From Nepenthes gracilis (lineage: Eukaryota; Streptophyta; Magnoliopsida; Caryophyllales; Nepenthaceae): a stretch of 64,000 nt of DNA. Where the stretch lies: contig BSYO01000004.1 in the NCBI GenBank assembly GCA_033239525.1, positions 20,498,037 to 20,562,036 of the forward strand, written 5' to 3'. Below are positions 59,330 to 64,000 of this stretch, piece by piece. Numbering within the stretch: position 1 is the first letter of the stretch; the number at the start of each line of letters is the position of its first letter. The notes under the pieces were generated by a model. It did not search any database. It saw only the letters and a list, made by a program, of their open reading frames with translations, and was not told where the DNA came from. Both the position numbers and the translations under genes were made by a program.

Positions 59330-60110
59330 CTCAAGTGCTCTATATTCAAAAGAAATAGTCTTGTCTTCGCCAATTGAAGCTCACTCAAAATAATTAGAAG
59401 TTTTATTTATCCATTTGGCTACTTTTTTAAGATAGATTGATTGTCCGTCGTAGAATAGCTTCTTGATTTTAACCACCACAGCTCTAAATTATGAATCACT
59501 AATCACAACTAGATCAACATAATACTAAGATAGGCAATTAATTTCTATGGCCTAACTGTATAGCCAAATCTTAAATGATTCATCAGGCTTTTGGGCTATA
59601 AAAAAGATCTAGTCAATAATATAAAGATAAATAAATAATTAAAAATTAAAAGTTGAGAATTTACCTCTCAAGTTGGGATATTCTCTAAAAACAAAACCTA
59701 ATGATGATTATTCAACTATGCCAAGGTTCGAAGAGAAAGAATGTCTCCAACAGAGGAGAGGTAAAGATAGACAAAATAAAGGAATATTGAAACCCGAAGC
59801 TCCATGTGAAACCTCAGAAGCCAAACAACCTGGAAAGGAAGATGTGTAATGAATGTCATATTCTCTCATAATATTTACATTATTCAAACCATATTTTACC
59901 TTAGCTGAAGAAACTTGAGGTACAAAATATCCCCAAAAAAATTTAACAAATGTAGGAGAGGCAGATACAAATGGAAACCCATATTCAACTATAAAGGGAG
60001 TATTAATTATTGGAACATCTTCTTATAAAGAAGGAAGGAAAGAATCAAACTCTTCGTTCAAAATTTCACAAAACAAAAAAAAAAAAAAAAAAACAAATCA
60101 CGCTTTAAAA
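59330..60110 (-). other. Degenerate coding-like stretch antisense to the gypsy remnant
   Basis: On the minus strand a frame with few stops encodes segments such as EDVPIINTPFIVEYGFPF and TFVKFFWGYFVPQVSSAK (about 60060-59890). Further down comes IYLKKVAKWINKTSNYFE. There are possible splice signals (TTTTTATAG near 59597). Its position (between pol and a putative 3' LTR) and orientation are those of the antisense gene in the element at 31348-37678, but I could not see sequence similarity. Identity unknown. Confidence 0.35.
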
Positions 60111-60399
60111 TTCAAGATAGAAGTCCCCTCCAAAGGCACAACAGGAATAGTAAAACTTGGATATCTAGATGAAGATAGAATGAGATCAGCTTTTTTATAG
60201 CCAAAGATAAACTTTGAAATGAAGCATTTTGGGATGAAGAAAAGTAGTTAAACAATCCATGAATCTTTGCAAATTTACAGGTAAAAAGATTCTGAGTGAC
60301 AAGATCAGACTGTTATAAGTCTGTGCTAATTATGATTCTATGAGGAATAGGCATTCAGACAGTATTTAAACCAAATTACTCGTATTTTATATTCTAACA

Positions 60400-61090
60400 T
60401 AATTAAAACTTGACTTTAACCTCTAAGTATGGGAGGTTAGCATTGAGTATTACTTAAAATGAGGCTGACGTGACCAATTGATATAAAGATCATGCAAATA
60501 ATAAATTTATAAAAATGTATAAACCAATCAAATTGTTAATCCCAAATCCAAATAATAAAAATCAAGCTCAGATTAGAAAAAAATCTAGCTGAATAACCAA
60601 ACGATCGAATTGCTGAATGATCGAATGATTGTACTAGTGAGTACTCTAAAGACTAAAGATTCGAATGGATGGATAGATTGTTAATTAAATCAAATGGTTA
60701 ATTCTATTGAACATAGAGAAGGTCATCTGATCTGGCTAACTATCTCTAGAAAAGGCCACCTGATCAGAATATAATAAACGGTTAAATTATTTAATTATTA
60801 ATTGAAATAACCACTCAAATAGTTGTCTGATATTCCTCTTTAAGAAATAGACATTACCTGGTGACATGATAATAAATACACCTACTTTCCCTAAAAAGAT
60901 AGAGAAGAATTCAAATAGTAATGATAGAGGTTTAGCCCTCTTGTCACTTAATTATCCATAAATTATGGAGTCTTATATTTATCTTTTACTCATTTACGTT
61001 CTCATTTTCTTTATTATTGTTTATTTAAAAAAAGTACTGATTTAAATATTAAATAATATTTTAAGAAATTAATTATCAAAAAATATATAT
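60400..61090 (+). repeat. Possible 3' LTR of the decayed Tat-like element
   Basis: Preceded by a purine-rich GTATGGGAGGTTAG (about 60427-60440) suitable as a polypurine tract. The region 60880-61065 (a 'tttagccctcttgtcact' stretch, TTATATTTAT, then 'tttaaatattaaataatatt') has the layout of a Tat-type LTR R/U5 and resembles 45500-45640. Limits are approximate. Confidence 0.4.
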
Positions 61091-62968
61091 TTTAATAAAT
61101 GAATTCTATATTCTTCGATCTCTTATTTAATATTATGATGTATAAAATTTGAATAAAAAAATTGATATGTCGACTTATTACTTGCACTAATTCTGACTAA
61201 TAACAATATTTCATTACTTGCTCAAACCTCGCTGAATATCATTTAAAAAAGTAAAATCGAGAGAGAGAGAGAGAGAGAGAGCTGGAGAATAGTGGCGATG
61301 GCTCCAAGGCGAGAGAGTAAGAACGGGAAACGAGATTAGGGTTCCACCATTTTATTTGATTTCAAATTTCATCCCAGCCATCCATTTATATCAAAATTGA
61401 AGGCCCAAATTATCACATTATTTACACTGTTGGATCAAACGTTTAAACAGACAGTCTAAATTTTATTTCTAACCCAATCTAAACAAAAAAAAAAAAAAAC
61501 CGATGGCCAAGATTAGGCCAAGTAAGATTCCCTTTCCCATAAAAAGCTAAGCTTATACCTATTTTTTGATAATTTTAACATAAATAAAATATATAATTAA
61601 ATATATAAACAACAATATTTTTACGGACTGTGGGTAGTAGGATCAAGGGTGCACATTTTAATCCTGACCCGAATTGACGGCCATAAGTAGTCGTTGCAAA
61701 AATGTCAGTCCCTCTCATGGATCGCAGGTGAAGATGCTTCAGCAGGCTGAGGGGTGCAAGGGGTGCTGCCATGCGCGTCCCGTACAGCACAGCATTGTAG
61801 TTATCAGATAAAAATTTAACACCTCTCATTAATTTTTTTATTTAAAAAAATATATTTTTTATATTTTTATTAACAAAAAAGGAGAGACGATAAATTTTTA
61901 CTTAATGATTAGAATACAATATCATATACGCATTATACACAGCAGCATTGTAATACCCTGGCTCTCAAATTGTGGTGGTAATGTTCACTTAAAAATACTG
62001 TCATTTACTTTTTAATTTTTACCCAAACTTCATTCTTATTTTTCATTTTTTTAATTTTAACTTAATTTTAAGATCAAAAAATTCACATCAATCAATACCT
62101 TATAATCTGATATTTGACTTAAATTTAACTAAAATGAACCAAGTCAAAAAACAATTAATCTTAAAATGTTTTTTTTCTTTCAAATAATATAATCTATACA
62201 ATAATGAGACAATTGACTGTTTTGTTTTTGTCAAATCAGTCAAACTAGCTCAAATTTTTTTTTAAAAAAAAAGAACGAGAGAATCGTTAATATTTTTTTT
62301 ATATTCTTAGATTTTTTTTTGGTAAATTCAACGGTTAAAAAATTAAATATAATTTTTACTCTTTATCACTTTAATTTTTAATTGTCACATATAAATTTTA
62401 TATTGGCCTAATAATGTGGCAAAACCTTCACAGCACTCATTCGAGCACAAAGAGAGGGGAGGTCAAAATAAGAAAATATGAAGCACCACTATACACAGCA
62501 AAACAATATAGAATTTTATTATAATTTTTTTAAAAAATTATTAAGCCCTATTATTCTTTATAATTAAGATATAACCTGATAATATAAATTATTAATATTA
62601 CATTGAAAATATTATGACAACCTCGATCTTTGATTAATTTTAAAATAATCACAATTATTAAAATAATGAAAAGGCCAAATATTTGAAAGTTTCCAAGAGC
62701 ACATCTCAAATGGAAATGAAAAAACCACCACCACATTTCGCACGGAGAAAGACCAAAATGCCCTTGTTTTCCATAGTATTGGACAGAGCCTTGTGGCATG
62801 TATGTATGTATGACACTGACAGGCTGCCTGCCATTTCCTTCTTTGCAACTTGGCAAACTGCAAATTGTTTATTTGCTTTGGGATGAATTAAAAGATGAGA
62901 AACTTCTCCTTCGTTATCTGACTGAATATCTCATTTTCCCGTCAAGATTGGAAAAAAAAAAAAAAAAA
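61091..62968. other. Intergenic; GA repeat, a GC-richer block and 3' UTR of ISS1-like gene
   Basis: 61259-61281 is a (GA)n tract followed by ATGGCTCCAAGGCGAGA at 61299, a possible but unsupported first exon on the plus strand (it stops after 13 codons unless spliced at GA|GTAAGA). 61620-61830 is a GC-richer island in AT-rich sequence with no recognised identity. 62690-62968 is probably 3' UTR of the aminotransferase gene. Confidence 0.4.
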
Positions 62969-63421
62969 TCAGTGAACCATGCCATCCCTCACCAGTTCTT
63001 CGAGGCCTTTTCTCAGCCGCTCGGCGGCAACTGCAGTTTCGGCCTCGGGCAGCCCTCCAAAGGAGATCCGAACATGCCCCGGACACCCGCACGCGCTTCC
63101 CGGAATGATAACCACTTTGTGCCTCCGAGCGAGCCAGTGAACGACTTCAACGTCGTTCTTTTGTTCTTCCGGAAGCCTTGCCCAAAGGTATATCGCCCCT
63201 TCTCCTCCCTTCACGTTGTCCTTTCCAATGGGAGAAAGGGCCTCGATTATCAATGCCCTGTTCTTCACGAGGTCCTTCACTTGTTCGGTGACCCACTCGG
63301 GGCCGACCTCTAAGGAAGAGAGAGCTAGATGCTGAGAAATTATCGATGCGCAAATCGGTATGTTATCTTGGACCTTAAGGAGTTGAGCTCCAAAGCCATC
63401 CACATCTGATGGGTATGCTAT
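62969..63421 (-). CDS. ISS1: Last coding exon of an ISS1/VAS1-type aminotransferase
   Basis: Acceptor GCATGCATGCAG precedes 63421. The exon codes 150 residues (IAYPSDVDGFGAQLLKVQDN at the start) and ends GLEELVRDGMVH-TGA at 62969. It matches my memory of the C-terminal part of Arabidopsis ISS1/VAS1 (At1g80360), a cytosolic PLP-dependent class I/II aminotransferase. That enzyme moves amino groups between methionine or aromatic amino acids and oxo-acids and links auxin and ethylene precursor levels. Visible landmarks are GGEGAIYLWARLPE, the VVIIPGSACGCPG loop and HVRISFGG, whose arginine should bind the substrate carboxylate. The PLP lysine and large domain lie in exons beyond the right edge or further right in the intron. 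No stops or frameshifts, so the gene may be functional. Confidence 0.87.
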   Translation of the reverse strand: MAYPSDVDGFGAQLLKVQDNIPICASIISQHLALSSLEVGPEWVTEQVKDLVKNRALIIEALSPIGKDNVKGGEGAIYLWARLPEEQKNDVEVVHWLARRHKVVIIPGSACGCPGHVRISFGGLPEAETAVAAERLRKGLEELVRDGMVH

Positions 63422-63884
63422 CTGCATGCATGCAGCTACATGGCTTACACCAGCAGGGTATAATCTTCTGACATATATATTTATTGTTTTTTTTTTTAAT
63501 TTGGAAAAACAGAATCCCGCCTCCCGCCTCCTAAGTTATGACCAAACTCTAAATATATGATCCTACCCGCAAAGACAATGTCCAAACAGGTCAACACGCA
63601 ACAGAATAAACTAAGCCCATGACTACAGATATAGCTGCAATATTTCAAGTCACCCTTAATTAAATAATGTTCTATCATAGCTCAATTCATACGACTTTTT
63701 GTTATCTTATCCTATGTGGTTCTTACATTCAACCCACTAAGAACGTGTTCATTAGTCCAATCACTTTGTCCTTCATAATGACTCACTTAGTCTACTAGGA
63801 TGGGGACGAAAGGAACCGGTTCAGGGCTGTATAATTATGCACCTTTATTCAAAGATGAAGAAAAATAATGGACTAAACACACTC
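63422..63884 (-). other. Intron of the ISS1-like gene
   Basis: Sequence upstream (on the minus strand) of the last exon, with a pyrimidine-rich stretch before the acceptor. No further exon was found before the LTR-like sequence at 63885. Confidence 0.55.
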
Positions 63885-64000
63885 TGTTGGCGCAAAACGA
63901 GGAAAGCACTCGGACTGCGATGGTGACCGAGCGGACAAGAGTTCTCGGACAGCACACAGAGTAGAGCACTCGGACGGCAAGGAAAGTAAGGATAGAGAAC
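63885..64000 (+). repeat. Possible start of an LTR element, cut by the right edge
   Basis: At TGTTGGCGCAAAACG the composition jumps to GC-rich (CACTCGGACTGCGATGG, CACTCGGACGG), unlike the intron before it. A TGTTGG start is typical of LTRs, but the other end is out of view. Confidence 0.4.

Noticed and set aside
62798..63313. 171-residue plus-strand open frame
   Set aside because: It is the antisense shadow of the ISS1-like exon, whose minus-strand translation matches a known enzyme.

Overview
The window looks like nuclear DNA of a flowering plant, probably a eudicot. It holds GT-AG introns, plant LTR retrotransposons of the Copia, Tekay/Del-like and Tat-like Ty3/gypsy types, a TRIM, a MITE, a FAR1-related pseudogene and two plant genes. 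It is repeat-rich and gene-poor: about two thirds can be assigned to transposable elements, most of them minus-oriented or nested. I see no rRNA, tRNA or CRISPR array. Boundaries were read by eye from terminal repeats, TG...CA ends and target-site duplications (TSDs).

Layout: 1-800 is a truncated LTR of 'family A'. 2440-3560 is a decayed chromovirus LTR. 4359-10024 is a decayed Copia element on the minus strand (TSD CGGTG). 11020-11234 is a MITE. 11471-13433 is a solo LTR of 'family B' (TSD GAATG) with a family-A solo LTR inside it (11579-12573, TSD CCTTT). 13991-22802 is a decayed Tekay/Del-like chromovirus on the minus strand; one of its LTRs carries a 480-bp TRIM (22047-22526, TSD ATCTA). 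23322-29219 is a Copia element on the plus strand (TSD ATTTT) whose LTRs hold a dense TTGAC (W-box) cluster.

30812-43617 (minus) is the best gene: seven exons encode a 241-residue secreted protein with two EGF-like cysteine modules, Pro/Ser-rich linkers and a hydrophobic C-terminus suggesting a GPI anchor. All six introns are phase 1. The last intron is about 9.1 kb because it contains a non-autonomous Tat-like element (31348-37678, TSD GATTG) and another family-A solo LTR (37774-38785). The Tat-like element has a shortened gag on one strand, and on the other an antisense gene with its own TATA-like box and a Transposase_28-like domain.

45-61 kb holds two badly decayed Tat-like Ty3/gypsy stretches on the plus strand (45.9-48.6 and 50.7-56.3 kb). 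Between them lies a minus-strand FAR1/FRS (MULE-derived) pseudogene, and further right a chromovirus LTR in plus orientation. At 62969-63421 (minus) is the last coding exon of an ISS1/VAS1-type aminotransferase; the rest of that gene lies beyond the right edge, and the start of another LTR-like sequence (63885) lies in its intron. The two genes do not form a shared pathway; the elements are independent insertions.
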